From NCBI RefSeq assembly GCF_015182285.1, contig NZ_PRDM01000005.1, forward strand, positions 310,001 through 374,000: 64,000 nt of DNA, written 5' to 3'. The notes under the pieces are model-generated. The model saw only the letters and a program-made list of their open reading frames with translations. It was not told the origin of the DNA and ran no database searches. This document shows positions 1-9,885 of this stretch, piece after piece. A program made the position numbers and the translations under genes. Position 1 is the first letter of the stretch. Every line of letters begins with the position of its first letter. Origin of the DNA: Flavobacterium hungaricum. Its GTDB lineage: Bacteria > Bacteroidota > Bacteroidia > Flavobacteriales > Flavobacteriaceae.

Positions 1-1457
1 CCGTCCGGCGGCGCAGCTTCTCCAAAATCTACTTTGAAAACGGCTACGCCTTCATCAAATAATTTTTTCAATTTTCCTTGGTACCAAGTTATCGTTTCAG
101 GGTTTGAGAAATCTAAAACGGCATCTTCATAAGGAAGGTTTCCTTTTCTGTCTCTTACTGCTAAGTTTTTATCCATGATTTCTGGAAACAAAGTATTCTT
201 TGGCGTGAAATAAGGCAATTGCCATAAACAAACCTGGAAACCGTCTTTCTTCAAATCAGACATCATTTTTGTCGCGTCTGGGAAACGAGATTTTGCAAAC
301 TCGTAGTTGTTTCTCCAATCTACATCAAACCAGCCGGTATCAAAGTGAATTACATCGGTTGGAATTTTGTATTTACGCAAATCTCTTGCAACTTCGCGTC
401 CTTCTTTTTCTGAGAAATACGTGATACGGCTCATCCAGAAACCAAATGACCAAAGCGGCGGCATGGCAGCTTTTCCGGTTAAATTGGTATACTGATCTAA
501 AACGTCTTTTGGTTCTCCAATAAAGAAAAACAAATCGGCTTCGTCATCACCAATATACATTTCGTTGGCACTTGAAAAATATTTTCCAAAGTCAACCGTA
601 ATTGGTGTAGAATGGTGCATGAAAACACCGTAACCACGGCTGCTCATATAAAACGGAATCGGTTTGTACATCGTTTCATTTTGGATTCCGTTGGCATCAT
701 CCGTCCATAAAACTACTTTTTGTCCGCGTTTGTTGAATTGCGTGAAAGATTCGCCGCAGCCAAATATTTTTTCGTCCGGTTCTAAACTGAACGCCGCGCC
801 CATACTTCTGGAGTAATCGCTGTTTCTGCGAACATAAGAAAACGGAAGTGTCGGTGTATAGGTGTTTTTAAAATCGGTATCGTGAAGAGTGCTTGTCAAC
901 AATTTTCCTTTTTCATCGTAGATTTTTACGTGCCAAGGTTTTGTCAGGATTTCAACTCTTCCGTGTTTGCTTGTATAACTGTGCCCTCCTTCGATTTTAG
1001 AATATTTCCATAATTCCGGGTGATTTGGCGCAACGCCGTCAACCAGCATTAAAGATTCCTTTTGTGGATGAAACTGCGGCCCGGAAGTCGTTTTGATTCG
1101 AACGGTTCTATCCGAAACAAACTGAATTTCAAACGGCAAAACCGGAGATTCTGCGTATTCTGTTGTTGGGAATTCGTTTGCTTTTTCTACATCAGGTTTC
1201 ATCATCATGTTGTTGAAAGCCTGACGCGTTTTGTAGTTGTATCTTAAATATTTGATTGTTCCTTTTCCTGTTGCAGGATCAAAAGAGGCCAATTCATCAG
1301 CAAAATAAAAAGTGTTCAGATAGTTCTGAAAATCTTTACTGATATCTATTGGTGCGTTCAGTACATCTGCGTTCTGAATTTGAGCTGATGCATTTGGAAC
1401 TGTAAGAAGTCCAAAAACGCAAATCGAAAACAAGGTTTTTAAATGTGATTTTTTCAT
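1..1457 (-). CDS. GH31 glycoside hydrolase (alpha-xylosidase/alpha-glucosidase type), 3' end outside window
   Basis: Reading leftwards from the ATG at 1457 gives 485 complete codons with no stop before the window edge, so the C-terminal part is missing. The start gives a good signal peptide (basic MKKSHLK, hydrophobic core, ASAQ-type cleavage near residue 26), so the enzyme is exported. The N-terminal beta-sandwich is followed by the start of the GH31 catalytic barrel. The motif KVDFGE at the very edge matches the nucleophile region of alpha-xylosidases such as YicI (KTDFGE), with the Asp as nucleophile. GH31 enzymes remove alpha-linked xylose or glucose from non-reducing ends. It lies downstream of a GH2 gene and a SusC/SusD pair on the same strand and probably belongs to that locus. 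Xylosidase versus glucosidase specificity cannot be fixed from this fragment. Confidence 0.88.
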   Translation of the reverse strand, partial: MKKSHLKTLFSICVFGLLTVPNASAQIQNADVLNAPIDISKDFQNYLNTFYFADELASFDPATGKGTIKYLRYNYKTRQAFNNMMMKPDVEKANEFPTTEYAESPVLPFEIQFVSDRTVRIKTTSGPQFHPQKESLMLVDGVAPNHPELWKYSKIEGGHSYTSKHGRVEILTKPWHVKIYDEKGKLLTSTLHDTDFKNTYTPTLPFSYVRRNSDYSRSMGAAFSLEPDEKIFGCGESFTQFNKRGQKVVLWTDDANGIQNETMYKPIPFYMSSRGYGVFMHHSTPITVDFGKYFSSANEMYIGDDEADLFFFIGEPKDVLDQYTNLTGKAAMPPLWSFGFWMSRITYFSEKEGREVARDLRKYKIPTDVIHFDTGWFDVDWRNNYEFAKSRFPDATKMMSDLKKDGFQVCLWQLPYFTPKNTLFPEIMDKNLAVRDRKGNLPYEDAVLDFSNPETITWYQGKLKKLFDEGVAVFKVDFGEAAPPD

Positions 1458-1483
1458 TAGTTAGTTATTTTTTTGCCACTCCC

Positions 1484-1624
1484 GATAGCTATCGGGATAA
1501 AAGGATTTTTTATTTTCTCTCGCAGATTTTGCAGATTTAAATCTTTTTAAACAGATCTGGAAAAATAAATCCGTCTGATCTGCAACCCGAGCGATAGCGA
1601 ACAGGCGAAGCAAATCTGCGAGAG
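1484..1624. repeat. Intergenic palindrome plus inverted-repeat element
   Basis: Between the GH2 and GH31 genes is a short perfect palindrome (CCCGATAGCTATCGGG, about 1487-1502), then an inverted repeat with arms at 1517-1532 (CTCTCGCAGATTTTGC) and 1610-1624 (GCAAATCTGCGAGAG). Repeated GCAGAT and CAGATC words lie between the arms. There is no open frame. It looks like a dispersed intergenic element, and related CAGATTT/GCGGATTT words occur again near 36090-36190. In transcripts from the susC operon it would form a long hairpin between two genes. Confidence 0.55.
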
Positions 1625-1680
1625 CATAAAATATTTTTAATTTGCGGCTATATTTAAAATTTCAAAAATTAGAAAAATTA

Positions 1681-4179
1681 TTATTCTGCTGTAATTACGA
1701 TTGTGGCTTGTTTTAGTCCATTCGCTTTAGCGGTTAATTCCAATCTTCCAGATTTATCTCCAGATTGTACAATTACTAAACATTTTCCAGCCAAAGCGGT
1801 GTGTTTATTTCCTTTGTACGGTTCATGACTTACCGGATCTCCGCTGCAAACTCCAACAATTTTTCCGTTTCCTTTTAAAGAGAAATTAATTTCGTTATTG
1901 GCATTTGGAGCTAATGTTCCTTTATCGTCTAAAATATCAACTGTAATAAATGACAAGTCATTTTTATCTGCTTTTATCGTACTTCTATCTGCAGTCAATT
2001 TTAATTGAGATGGATTTCCGGCTGTTTTAATTTCTTTTTCTAAAACCACTTTTCCGTCTTTACGAGAAACTGCTTTTAAGGTTCCTGCTTCAAAAGGAAT
2101 TCGCCACATTACGTGTAAATCATCTCCTTTTTTACTTCTTTTTCCAACCGACTTTCCGTTTACAAAAAGTTCCACCTCATCGGCTTTGTTATAATAAGCC
2201 CAAACATCAACAGTTTGTCCGGGTTTCCAGTTCCAATGCGGGAAAATGTGCAGAACCGTTTTGTCTGTCCATTCACTTTGGTACATATAATACACATCTT
2301 TCGGGAAACCGGCTAAATCAACGATTCCGAAATAAGAACTTATTGACGGCCATTCGTATGGCGTTGGTTCTCCGATATAATCGAAACCAGTCCAGATGTA
2401 CATTCCAGAAAGGAAATCGTGTTTTTTGATTACTTTCCAAGTTGCTTCGTGTGTAGAACCCCAAGGCGTCTGCACCTGATCGTAAGCCGAAACGGTGTTG
2501 CCTGGATTTCCTTCTGTAAATTTAAGATCCCATCTTACCGGCCATTTTTTTATGGTGTCTGAAACGGCATCGTAATATCCTCTTGTCTGCAGTCCCGAAG
2601 TTGTTTCGGTTGCGATGAAAGGTGTATTAGGGAAATTCTTCAGATGATGTTCATATGTTTGATGCGCATAATTGTATCCAATTAAATCTAAAACACCTGA
2701 TCCGGCAAGCGGATTGATCGAAACATCTTTTTTCTCAAACTGTAAAGTCACGGCATCAATATTCATGTTTACCGGCGGATTCATCGCTGCAGTCAACGGA
2801 CGTGTTTTGTCGTATTGGCGTGTGATTGCTGCTAATTCTTTGGCAATTTCAACACCTTTTTCATTCCATTGTTCTGGGATTTCATTTCCTATGCTCCAAA
2901 CAAAAATACTTGGATGATTTCGGTCGCGCAGCAATTGATCTACTAAATCTTTCTTGTGCCATTTGTCCCAATCATTTCCGTAATCGTATTTGGTTTTGGT
3001 TTGTTTCCACATATCAAAAGCTTCATCCATGACAATGAAACCCATTTTGTCGCAAAGGTCTAAAAGTTCTGGTGCAGGCGGATTATGAGAAGTTCTGATT
3101 CCGTTTACTCCCATTTCTTTCATGATTTCCAATTGGCGTTCGATGGCGCGCGTGTTGATTGCAGCGCCTAATGGACCTAAATCGTGATGCAGACAAACTC
3201 CTTTTATTTTAACTTGCTTGCCATTCAAAATAAAACCTTTATTCAAATCGAATTTAAAATCTCTGATTCCGAAATTGGTTTTGTATTGATCAATGATTTT
3301 ATCGTCAATCGAAATTTCGGTAACTGCGGTATACAATTCTGGTTTTTCAACAGACCATAAAACAGGATTTGGTACTTGTATTTTTTGCTTACTTTTTTGA
3401 TTGGCATTTGCACCAATTGTTATATTTTGACTAGTCGATTTTATTCTTCTAAGATCATTTCCTATACCATAAAAAATAGTTGTTGTTACTGTTGCTTTCT
3501 TTGAAGTCGAATATTGATTCTGAATTGTAGTTTCAATATTTACCGAAGCTGTGTCAGCAGTAACTTTTGGCGTTGTCACATAAGTTCCCCACTGTGCAAC
3601 ATGAAGTTTATCTGTGGTTTCGATCCAGACATTTCTAAAAATTCCTGATCCCGAATACCAGCGTGAATTGGGTTGTTTTGAATTGTCAACCTTAACAATT
3701 ATTTCATTATTTTTTTCTCCGTAATTTAAATATTTGGAGATTTCATATTGAAAACCAATATATCCGTTTGGACGTTTTCCTAAATAATGGCCGTTTACCC
3801 AGACTTCGCTGTCTTTATAAACACCATCAAAAGTGATTGAGGTTATTTTTGTGCTGTCTGCTGCAGCGACTTTAAATGTTTTTTTATACCAGCCCAAACC
3901 GCCGTTTAGTGCGCCTCCGCCGTAACCTGCAGGGCTTTTTTCATCGAAATTCCCTTCGATGCTCCAATCGTGAGGAACGTTTAATGTTCTCCATTTTGTC
4001 GAAGTGCCGATGGTATCTTTATCAATAATGCTGTCATTTAAGTGAAAACTCCAATCTTCATTAAAAGAAACTTTTCTGTTTACAAAAGCATCGTTTTTTT
4101 GGGTGCAGGAATTCAAAAAAATAATTCCCGCTGCCATTGCTAATAGGCTTAAGTTTTTTATGTTCTTTCTAATTTGCAT
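1681..4179 (-). CDS. GH2 family glycoside hydrolase (beta-galactosidase-like) lipoprotein
   Basis: An 832-aa exported enzyme. The N terminus is a lipoprotein signal with lipobox FLNSC, giving the lipidated Cys25. A sugar-binding jelly roll (about 35-190, with PHDWSIEGNF) and an Ig-like domain precede the TIM barrel. The acid/base is expected at E433 in WSIGNEIPEQW and the nucleophile at E525 in FIATETTSG, both in family-typical contexts. The C terminus (about 640-832) adds Ig-like domains of the type seen in long Bacteroidota GH2 enzymes. The family hydrolyses beta-galactosides, beta-glucuronides or beta-mannosides; I favour beta-galactosidase only from overall resemblance. It is 138 bp downstream of the surface lipoprotein gene and upstream of GH31, consistent with one polysaccharide utilisation operon. 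Confidence 0.9.
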   Translation of the reverse strand: MQIRKNIKNLSLLAMAAGIIFLNSCTQKNDAFVNRKVSFNEDWSFHLNDSIIDKDTIGTSTKWRTLNVPHDWSIEGNFDEKSPAGYGGGALNGGLGWYKKTFKVAAADSTKITSITFDGVYKDSEVWVNGHYLGKRPNGYIGFQYEISKYLNYGEKNNEIIVKVDNSKQPNSRWYSGSGIFRNVWIETTDKLHVAQWGTYVTTPKVTADTASVNIETTIQNQYSTSKKATVTTTIFYGIGNDLRRIKSTSQNITIGANANQKSKQKIQVPNPVLWSVEKPELYTAVTEISIDDKIIDQYKTNFGIRDFKFDLNKGFILNGKQVKIKGVCLHHDLGPLGAAINTRAIERQLEIMKEMGVNGIRTSHNPPAPELLDLCDKMGFIVMDEAFDMWKQTKTKYDYGNDWDKWHKKDLVDQLLRDRNHPSIFVWSIGNEIPEQWNEKGVEIAKELAAITRQYDKTRPLTAAMNPPVNMNIDAVTLQFEKKDVSINPLAGSGVLDLIGYNYAHQTYEHHLKNFPNTPFIATETTSGLQTRGYYDAVSDTIKKWPVRWDLKFTEGNPGNTVSAYDQVQTPWGSTHEATWKVIKKHDFLSGMYIWTGFDYIGEPTPYEWPSISSYFGIVDLAGFPKDVYYMYQSEWTDKTVLHIFPHWNWKPGQTVDVWAYYNKADEVELFVNGKSVGKRSKKGDDLHVMWRIPFEAGTLKAVSRKDGKVVLEKEIKTAGNPSQLKLTADRSTIKADKNDLSFITVDILDDKGTLAPNANNEINFSLKGNGKIVGVCSGDPVSHEPYKGNKHTALAGKCLVIVQSGDKSGRLELTAKANGLKQATIVITAE

Positions 4180-4254
4180 GGTACTTTTTATGTTTTCGGA
4201 ATTTGAAGATAGAAATAAAAACTGAGTCCCTTTATTTCTTCATAAAAACAATTT

Positions 4255-4303
4255 AAGTCTCAGCTTTAAAGTATCTTTTTGATATTATTTAAAACTGAGA
4301 CTT
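4255..4303 (-). promoter_or_regulatory. Stem-loop between surface lipoprotein and GH2 genes
   Basis: Arms at 4255-4270 and 4288-4303 pair over 15 of 16 bases (AAGTCTCAG with CTGAGACTT at the base). No strong U-tract follows on the minus strand, so it is more likely an mRNA-stabilising or processing hairpin, or a leaky terminator, separating the transport genes from the enzyme genes of the operon. Confidence 0.5.
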
Positions 4304-4317
4304 CAAAAACTAACTAA

Positions 4318-5187
4318 TTATGATTTTGGAACTAAATGGTAAATTAAATAATCTCCATCTGCTCTTATTGCAATAAAGCATAAACTTGTATCGGTCAATT
4401 CAACAATTTTTACATTAGTAAAACTAAATGATGGACTAAAATAACTTGGTTCATTTGGATGCAGCATTTCTGTGCCTCCGTTAAAAGAAATTCTGTCATT
4501 TGTTTCACCCGTTGTTAAACTAAAATTGAAAGTTCCTTTTTTGGTTGTTTTTTGTGTTGCTCCTAAAGTTGGGTTTGTCTGCGTTACCGAAACATTATAA
4601 CCTCCATCCAAATCAAATGTTATTTCTCCCCAATCTTTATTTTCAAGACCAGCCCAAGAAATATCAGTAAGGTTTGGCCACCATCCTGGACCACTTACTG
4701 CTCTGTTAACATAAGAAGGTGTGTTTCCGATAAATTCTAGTGGGGCAGTCATGTACAAAACCCAAGTTTTTCCTGCTTGACCGTTGGTCAATTTGTTCCA
4801 TCTCGGATCGCTGAAAAAAGCATTATCATTTTCTGGAACATCTATTGCTACAGGTGCTGCTTCTACAGAACCTCCTCTAACAAATGCTGTATAAAAAACC
4901 GTATACTTTCCTGCAAAAGGAAAAGTAATTTTGTCTTCGCTTTTGTTAGAATGTCCTAATTCATTTCCTTGTGCATCTACGTATTTCCAATACGGAATTA
5001 CAGTTGGATCATCATTCTTCAAAATTACTTCATTCTTTTTTGCCGCATTTTGAGTCACAGAATATTTTATGGTCTCTGGCGTAAGTGTTACAGCTGGAAG
5101 ACTTTCGCGATCTTCGATTGCTTCACATGAGAATAAAAACGAGCTGATCGTTACAGCCGCTAATACTATATATAATATACGTTTCAT
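4318..5187 (-). CDS. Putative surface glycan-binding lipoprotein (SusE/F position)
   Basis: A 289-aa protein starting at the ATG at 5187 (MKRILYIVLAA). A TTG two codons upstream is possible but less likely. Residues 1-21 form a lipoprotein signal with lipobox LFSC. The body is beta-rich and Trp/Tyr-rich, with an early PKD-like segment (VTLTPETIKY, FPFAGKYTVFYTAF) and a later beta-sandwich-like part (GPGWWPNL, WGEITFDLDGGYNV). No catalytic motif is visible. Its position immediately after susD (18 bp) is where SusE/SusF or other surface glycan-binding proteins sit, so I infer capture of the glycan at the cell surface. The family itself is not one I recognise by sequence. Confidence 0.72.
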   Translation of the reverse strand: MKRILYIVLAAVTISSFLFSCEAIEDRESLPAVTLTPETIKYSVTQNAAKKNEVILKNDDPTVIPYWKYVDAQGNELGHSNKSEDKITFPFAGKYTVFYTAFVRGGSVEAAPVAIDVPENDNAFFSDPRWNKLTNGQAGKTWVLYMTAPLEFIGNTPSYVNRAVSGPGWWPNLTDISWAGLENKDWGEITFDLDGGYNVSVTQTNPTLGATQKTTKKGTFNFSLTTGETNDRISFNGGTEMLHPNEPSYFSPSFSFTNVKIVELTDTSLCFIAIRADGDYLIYHLVPKS

Positions 5188-5205
5188 AATCAATTTGTTT
5201 TTTAG

Positions 5206-6783
5206 TTAATTCCAGCCTGGATTTTGGGTAATGGTACCATTTGAAAGTACTATTTGAGACTGCGGTAATGCAAACCAGCCTTGTGTTTCTGTTCTAAAAG
5301 TTACAGCAAATTGATCTCCTGTGTTGTTATCAATAGCTGCTTTCATAGCAGGCATTCCTTGTCTGATTAAGTCAAAATAACGCAATCCTTCAAGAGCTAG
5401 TTCTAAGCGGCGTTCTTCCATAATAACAGGTAAGCTTATCACTTTTCTATTAGTTGTATTTTTAAAAGCACGATCACGCACTCTGTCAAAATCTGCTTGC
5501 GCCAATCCTGCATTTGATGTTAGATTTAATTCTGCAGCCATTAACAATACATCTGCAAAACGGATAACTGCATAATCTTGGTAGTTGTCAATCTGGAAGT
5601 TTCCTCCGTTTGCTTCTACCACAGCAACTCCTGCAGCATTGGTAATCGGGCAGTATTTTTTCCAAGAATATCCAGTGTATTGACGCTGCTCTCTCGCTTG
5701 CGGATCAAAGTTTAATCCTTCACCAGCATAGTCAATAAAAGAAGCTGCTTTTCTGGTATCACCTGCGTCATAAGCTGCAACCAAATTAGGATTTACAGTT
5801 GCTCCTCCCCATCCTGTTGCATATCTTCCAATCGCTCCTCCACGAGGCGCAATATTTACCTGAAAACGGTTTCCTTCGTGAAGATCCCAGTTTCCTTTTC
5901 CTGAACCGTTAAAACGAACAGCCCAAACCATTTCTGTATTGTCTTCTCCAGCAAAATTTTCTAAAGAAGCTGCCAGCCAAAGATTCGCAAAATCTGCAAC
6001 CAATCCGTGTCCGCTGTTACTTACCACATCATTAATATAAGTTGTAGCCTCTGCTTTTGTAATAACTCCAGCCAAATCTGGTTTGTTGTATGCTCCAGTG
6101 TAAAACAAAAATGTTCTTGCCAAATAAGCTTCAGCAGCCCATTTTGTAATACGTCCGTAGTTTGCATTTCCAGGTTGAGAATAATTTTCTGGTCCTAAGT
6201 TATCTGCAGCAAATTTCAAATCATTTGCAATTAAGGCATAAGTAACTTCTGGTGCTTGTCTTGGCAATTCAAATTCGCTGGTTGTAACAGTATGATCCAA
6301 CGGAATAATGTCTCCAAACATTTTTGCTGCCTGAAAGTGAAAGTGCGCTCTTAAAAAACGAGCTTCTGCTTCGTATCTTGTTTTTAAAGCGATGTTTGCT
6401 CCCCAATTTACCTTGTCTAAATTTTCTAACAAAATGTTGGCTCTATAAATTCCAAGATAAGAGTTTGTCCACGTAAGTGAGTTCATGTCTTTATCTGTAG
6501 TATATTGAAAGCGGTCCCATTGTAAATCTACCGTTGGATCTGCAATACCAAATCCTCCAAAACAGTTGTCAGATGCCTGCTCACTCACAATCAATTGTGT
6601 ACCGTAAGCTTCTCTTTGCAATACATCATAAACGGCTACCAAACCTTCAAAAGCATCAGATGGAGTTTTATAAAAATTCTCTGTTACCTTATCTGTGTAC
6701 GGTTCGTTTTCCAAAAAATCTTCCGAACAAGCTCCTAAAGTAAGTAAGCTTGAAAGAGCGAATAATTTTATATATGTTTTCAT
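5206..6783 (-). CDS. SusD/RagB family nutrient-binding outer-membrane lipoprotein
   Basis: A 525-aa protein from the ATG at 6783 (MKTYIKLFALSS). An in-frame TTG at 6792 is a less likely start. The signal peptide ends in lipobox LGAC, and the mature N terminus CSEDFLENEP is characteristic of SusD proteins. The TPR-like helical scaffold includes RYEAEARFLRAHFHF (about 140-155), and the C terminus has the usual SusD ending around IMEERRLELALEGLRYFDLIR. SusD caps the SusC barrel and binds oligosaccharide for import. It is 12 bp downstream of susC and surely co-transcribed with it. Confidence 0.96.
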   Translation of the reverse strand: MKTYIKLFALSSLLTLGACSEDFLENEPYTDKVTENFYKTPSDAFEGLVAVYDVLQREAYGTQLIVSEQASDNCFGGFGIADPTVDLQWDRFQYTTDKDMNSLTWTNSYLGIYRANILLENLDKVNWGANIALKTRYEAEARFLRAHFHFQAAKMFGDIIPLDHTVTTSEFELPRQAPEVTYALIANDLKFAADNLGPENYSQPGNANYGRITKWAAEAYLARTFLFYTGAYNKPDLAGVITKAEATTYINDVVSNSGHGLVADFANLWLAASLENFAGEDNTEMVWAVRFNGSGKGNWDLHEGNRFQVNIAPRGGAIGRYATGWGGATVNPNLVAAYDAGDTRKAASFIDYAGEGLNFDPQAREQRQYTGYSWKKYCPITNAAGVAVVEANGGNFQIDNYQDYAVIRFADVLLMAAELNLTSNAGLAQADFDRVRDRAFKNTTNRKVISLPVIMEERRLELALEGLRYFDLIRQGMPAMKAAIDNNTGDQFAVTFRTETQGWFALPQSQIVLSNGTITQNPGWN

Positions 6784-6795
6784 GTTTTTCAAAAT

Positions 6796-9700
6796 TTAAA
6801 AGTTAACATTTAGACCCATCATGTAGGTTCTTGGCTGTGGATAATACCCAACATCGATTCCCTTTGCCCAAGATTGATTTACGTTTCCGAAACCAATTTC
6901 AGGATCCATCCCTTTGTACTTTGTAAATGTGTAAATGTTATTTCCTGCTACATACAATCTGAATTTAGAGAAGAATTTCAATCTGTCTGTTAACTTTGTT
7001 AAGTCGCATCCAATTGTTGCATTTTTAATTCTAAAGAAATCTGAATCCTGAACATATAAGTCAGAGAATTTAGTGTAGTTCCCATTTTCATCAGTTCCGT
7101 AAGTTACTCTTGGAACTGAGTTTGAAGTTCCTTCGCTTGTCCATCTGTTTAATACATCTGTTGTATTGTTGGTATAAGCACGTGTGTAATCGTGAATTCC
7201 GAAAACATTTTGTCCTCCCGCAGTACCATAAGTATTGATAGAGATATCAAATGCTTTGTATGATAATTCTAAATTTACACCATAATTAATATCTGGATTC
7301 GGATTACCAACTTGTGTTTTATCGTTAGCATCAATTTGTCCATCACCATTTAAGTCAACAAAACGAACGTCTCCCGGCTGTGCATTTGGCTGAACACCCG
7401 CTGCAACTTCTGCTGCATTTTGGAAAATACCGTTTGTTTTTAATCCGTAGAAATAACCCATTGGTTTTCCTACCTCAACACGATTCATTTCGTCTAAACC
7501 TTGGAATAAAACGTTGTTTTCTCCGTGAATAATTCCTTCGTTGTTAGCAATTCTAAGTACTTCGTTCTGGTTACGAGAAAGGTTGGCATTAATACCAAAA
7601 TTCCAGTCTTTTCCAAAGTGAGTTCTGTAAGCCAAACCAATTTCAAAACCTTTATTACTTACGTCTCCACCATTAATATACGGTGCAGTTGCTCCAGCAT
7701 AAGTAGGAATAGAAGCCAGTACTAACCAGTCTTTTGTCTTTTTATCATAATAATCAAAAGTCAAAGTAAAGTTGGTAAACAAAGTCGCATCAAAACCTAA
7801 GTCTAACTGCTCAGAAGTTTCCCATTTTAAGTTACGGTTTGCTAATTGATCAGGGCTTGAACCTACTAATAATGTTTCGTCTCCTGTACCAAAGTGATAT
7901 GTTTTGTCTGTAGAATTTACAGTTGACAAATACGCGAATCTTCTTCCGAATTGGTCGTTACCATTTTGTCCCCAGCTCGCTCTTAATTTGAATGAATTTA
8001 AAACTTTGTTTTCTTTAAAGAAAGCTTCTTTGTCTAAGTTCCAACCCGCAGAAAACGAAGGGAAAATAGCATATTTGTTATTTGGTCCAAATTCTGATGA
8101 ACCGTCACGACGAACTGTCGCAGAAAATAAATATTTGTTGTTGTAATCGTACAATAAACGGCCAAAGTAAGATTGAATAGCATAATCTCTACGATTTCCT
8201 TTTACCACATTTGACGTCGGGTCTTTTGCATTGTCTAAATAAGCGTGTGCAAAATCGTCAAAAATCAAGTTTCTTCCTTGTCCTTCCATGTAATCAGAAG
8301 TATTCTTTTTAGCAGAAGTACCTGCCAAAATATCGAAATTATGAGCAGAAGCAATATTGAATTTGTATTGAAGTGTATTTTCAAAAATCCATCCCATAGA
8401 TTTTGTAGCACTTTGTGTAACACTAGAAACAGTATTATTATCACTAGAAGAAAGAGAATAAACTGGTCTGAAAGATCTGTAGTTACTGTCTGTCATATCA
8501 ACACCAAAACTAGTTCTAAAAGTAAGGTCTTTGATGATTTTCAACTCAGCAAAAATATTCCCTACATAACGATTTGTTTTAGTCTGATTGAAGTTATTGT
8601 AATACAAAGATCCCACTGGATTGCTGACATCTGCTGAAATAATTGATGGTGCAAAACCTCCGTCTGCATCATAAGCTGCATCTATCGGCGCCGCATTTAA
8701 GAAACTTCTAATTGCATTGCTGTAAATACCATCATCGGCAACACCGCTTGATTTGATGTTTGATAAGGTAAAGTTCTCTCCAATTTTAAGATAATCTTTA
8801 ATTACTTGAGAAGTTGAGTTTACTGTAAAAGTAATACGATCATATTGAGATTGATTATTTACTCCTCCAATCATACCTTCTTGTCCGTAGTAAGACAGAC
8901 CTGTCGCAATTGTAGATTTTTGATCACCGCCGGTAATCAATAAAGAGTGGTTTTGTTTCATCGCCCCTTCATTAAACAAATCATTCTGCCAGTCGTGATT
9001 TGGGAAAGAAGCAATTTGCGCTTTAGTGTATAATGGAGCATATCCAGAATTTACACGAGCTTCGTTCATTATAGTTGTATATTCCTGTGTATTCATTAAG
9101 TCCAGTTTTTTAGCGATTTGCTGAAAACCTGTGTATGAACTAAATGCCACATTCATTTTACCGTCTTTTCCTTTTTTTGTAGTTACTAAGATAACTCCGT
9201 TTGCTGCTCTTGCACCGTAGATAGAAGCCGCAGAAGCATCTTTTAAAACGTCAACCCTTTCTATTACAGAAGGATCTAAATATCCAATTCCGTTATCAAC
9301 CACAACACCATCCACTACATAAAGAGGATCACTGTTTCCTGCTGTACCTGCACCACGAATGTTTACCACCATATTTGCTCCCGGCTGTCCAGAAGAAGAA
9401 GTAACAGAAACCCCAGTTGCCTGACCTTGCAAAGCATTTACAACATCAAGACTTGCTACCTGCTGAATGTCTTTTCCTGATACTAATGATGTGGCTGCAG
9501 TATTTACTTTTTTCTTTTGAGTACCGTAACCAATTACTACAATCTCTTTAAGCTCCGAAGTTTCTGGCTGTAAAACTGCGTTGACTACTTTTTGAGATCC
9601 AACTGTAATGTTTTGTGTTTTAAACCCAACAAAAGTGATCACTAAAACATCACCTGTTTTGGCCTCAACTTTATATTTTCCATCAAAATCGGTAACAGTA

Positions 9701-9885
9701 CTCGATTTTGTACCCTGTACTTGTACAGTTGCTCCCGGAACCCCAAATCCGTCTTCAGACGAAGTAATTGTTCCGCTTACAGTTTTAGATTCTTGTGCAA
9801 ATCCAAACTGCATCATAAATACGCTAAGCAGCAGCCCCATAAAATATGGAAGCTTTGTTGTTTTAATACAATTTTTGCTTTTCAT
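6796..9885 (-). CDS. SusC/RagA family TonB-linked outer-membrane transporter
   Basis: A 1029-aa protein from the ATG at 9885. After a signal peptide ending near FGFAQ comes a carboxypeptidase-D-like domain (about 33-110: GTITSSEDGFGVPGATVQ, FDGKYKV), a TonB-box-like stretch (EIVVIGYGTQKKK), the plug (DVVNALQGQATGV, NIRGAGT, DPLYVVDGV, ASAASIYGARAANGVILV) and a beta barrel ending in aromatic GLNVNF. Together with SusD it imports oligosaccharides using TonB energy. No N-terminal FecR-interacting extension is present, so sigma/anti-sigma control is unlikely; the divergent Nudix-type genes are better regulator candidates. It is the first gene of the operon behind a long untranslated leader. Confidence 0.97.
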   Translation of the reverse strand: MKSKNCIKTTKLPYFMGLLLSVFMMQFGFAQESKTVSGTITSSEDGFGVPGATVQVQGTKSSTVTDFDGKYKVEAKTGDVLVITFVGFKTQNITVGSQKVVNAVLQPETSELKEIVVIGYGTQKKKVNTAATSLVSGKDIQQVASLDVVNALQGQATGVSVTSSSGQPGANMVVNIRGAGTAGNSDPLYVVDGVVVDNGIGYLDPSVIERVDVLKDASAASIYGARAANGVILVTTKKGKDGKMNVAFSSYTGFQQIAKKLDLMNTQEYTTIMNEARVNSGYAPLYTKAQIASFPNHDWQNDLFNEGAMKQNHSLLITGGDQKSTIATGLSYYGQEGMIGGVNNQSQYDRITFTVNSTSQVIKDYLKIGENFTLSNIKSSGVADDGIYSNAIRSFLNAAPIDAAYDADGGFAPSIISADVSNPVGSLYYNNFNQTKTNRYVGNIFAELKIIKDLTFRTSFGVDMTDSNYRSFRPVYSLSSSDNNTVSSVTQSATKSMGWIFENTLQYKFNIASAHNFDILAGTSAKKNTSDYMEGQGRNLIFDDFAHAYLDNAKDPTSNVVKGNRRDYAIQSYFGRLLYDYNNKYLFSATVRRDGSSEFGPNNKYAIFPSFSAGWNLDKEAFFKENKVLNSFKLRASWGQNGNDQFGRRFAYLSTVNSTDKTYHFGTGDETLLVGSSPDQLANRNLKWETSEQLDLGFDATLFTNFTLTFDYYDKKTKDWLVLASIPTYAGATAPYINGGDVSNKGFEIGLAYRTHFGKDWNFGINANLSRNQNEVLRIANNEGIIHGENNVLFQGLDEMNRVEVGKPMGYFYGLKTNGIFQNAAEVAAGVQPNAQPGDVRFVDLNGDGQIDANDKTQVGNPNPDINYGVNLELSYKAFDISINTYGTAGGQNVFGIHDYTRAYTNNTTDVLNRWTSEGTSNSVPRVTYGTDENGNYTKFSDLYVQDSDFFRIKNATIGCDLTKLTDRLKFFSKFRLYVAGNNIYTFTKYKGMDPEIGFGNVNQSWAKGIDVGYYPQPRTYMMGLNVNF

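Noticed and set aside
1062..1247. Plus-strand 61-codon frame
   Set aside because: Lies antisense within the GH31 gene, with random composition.
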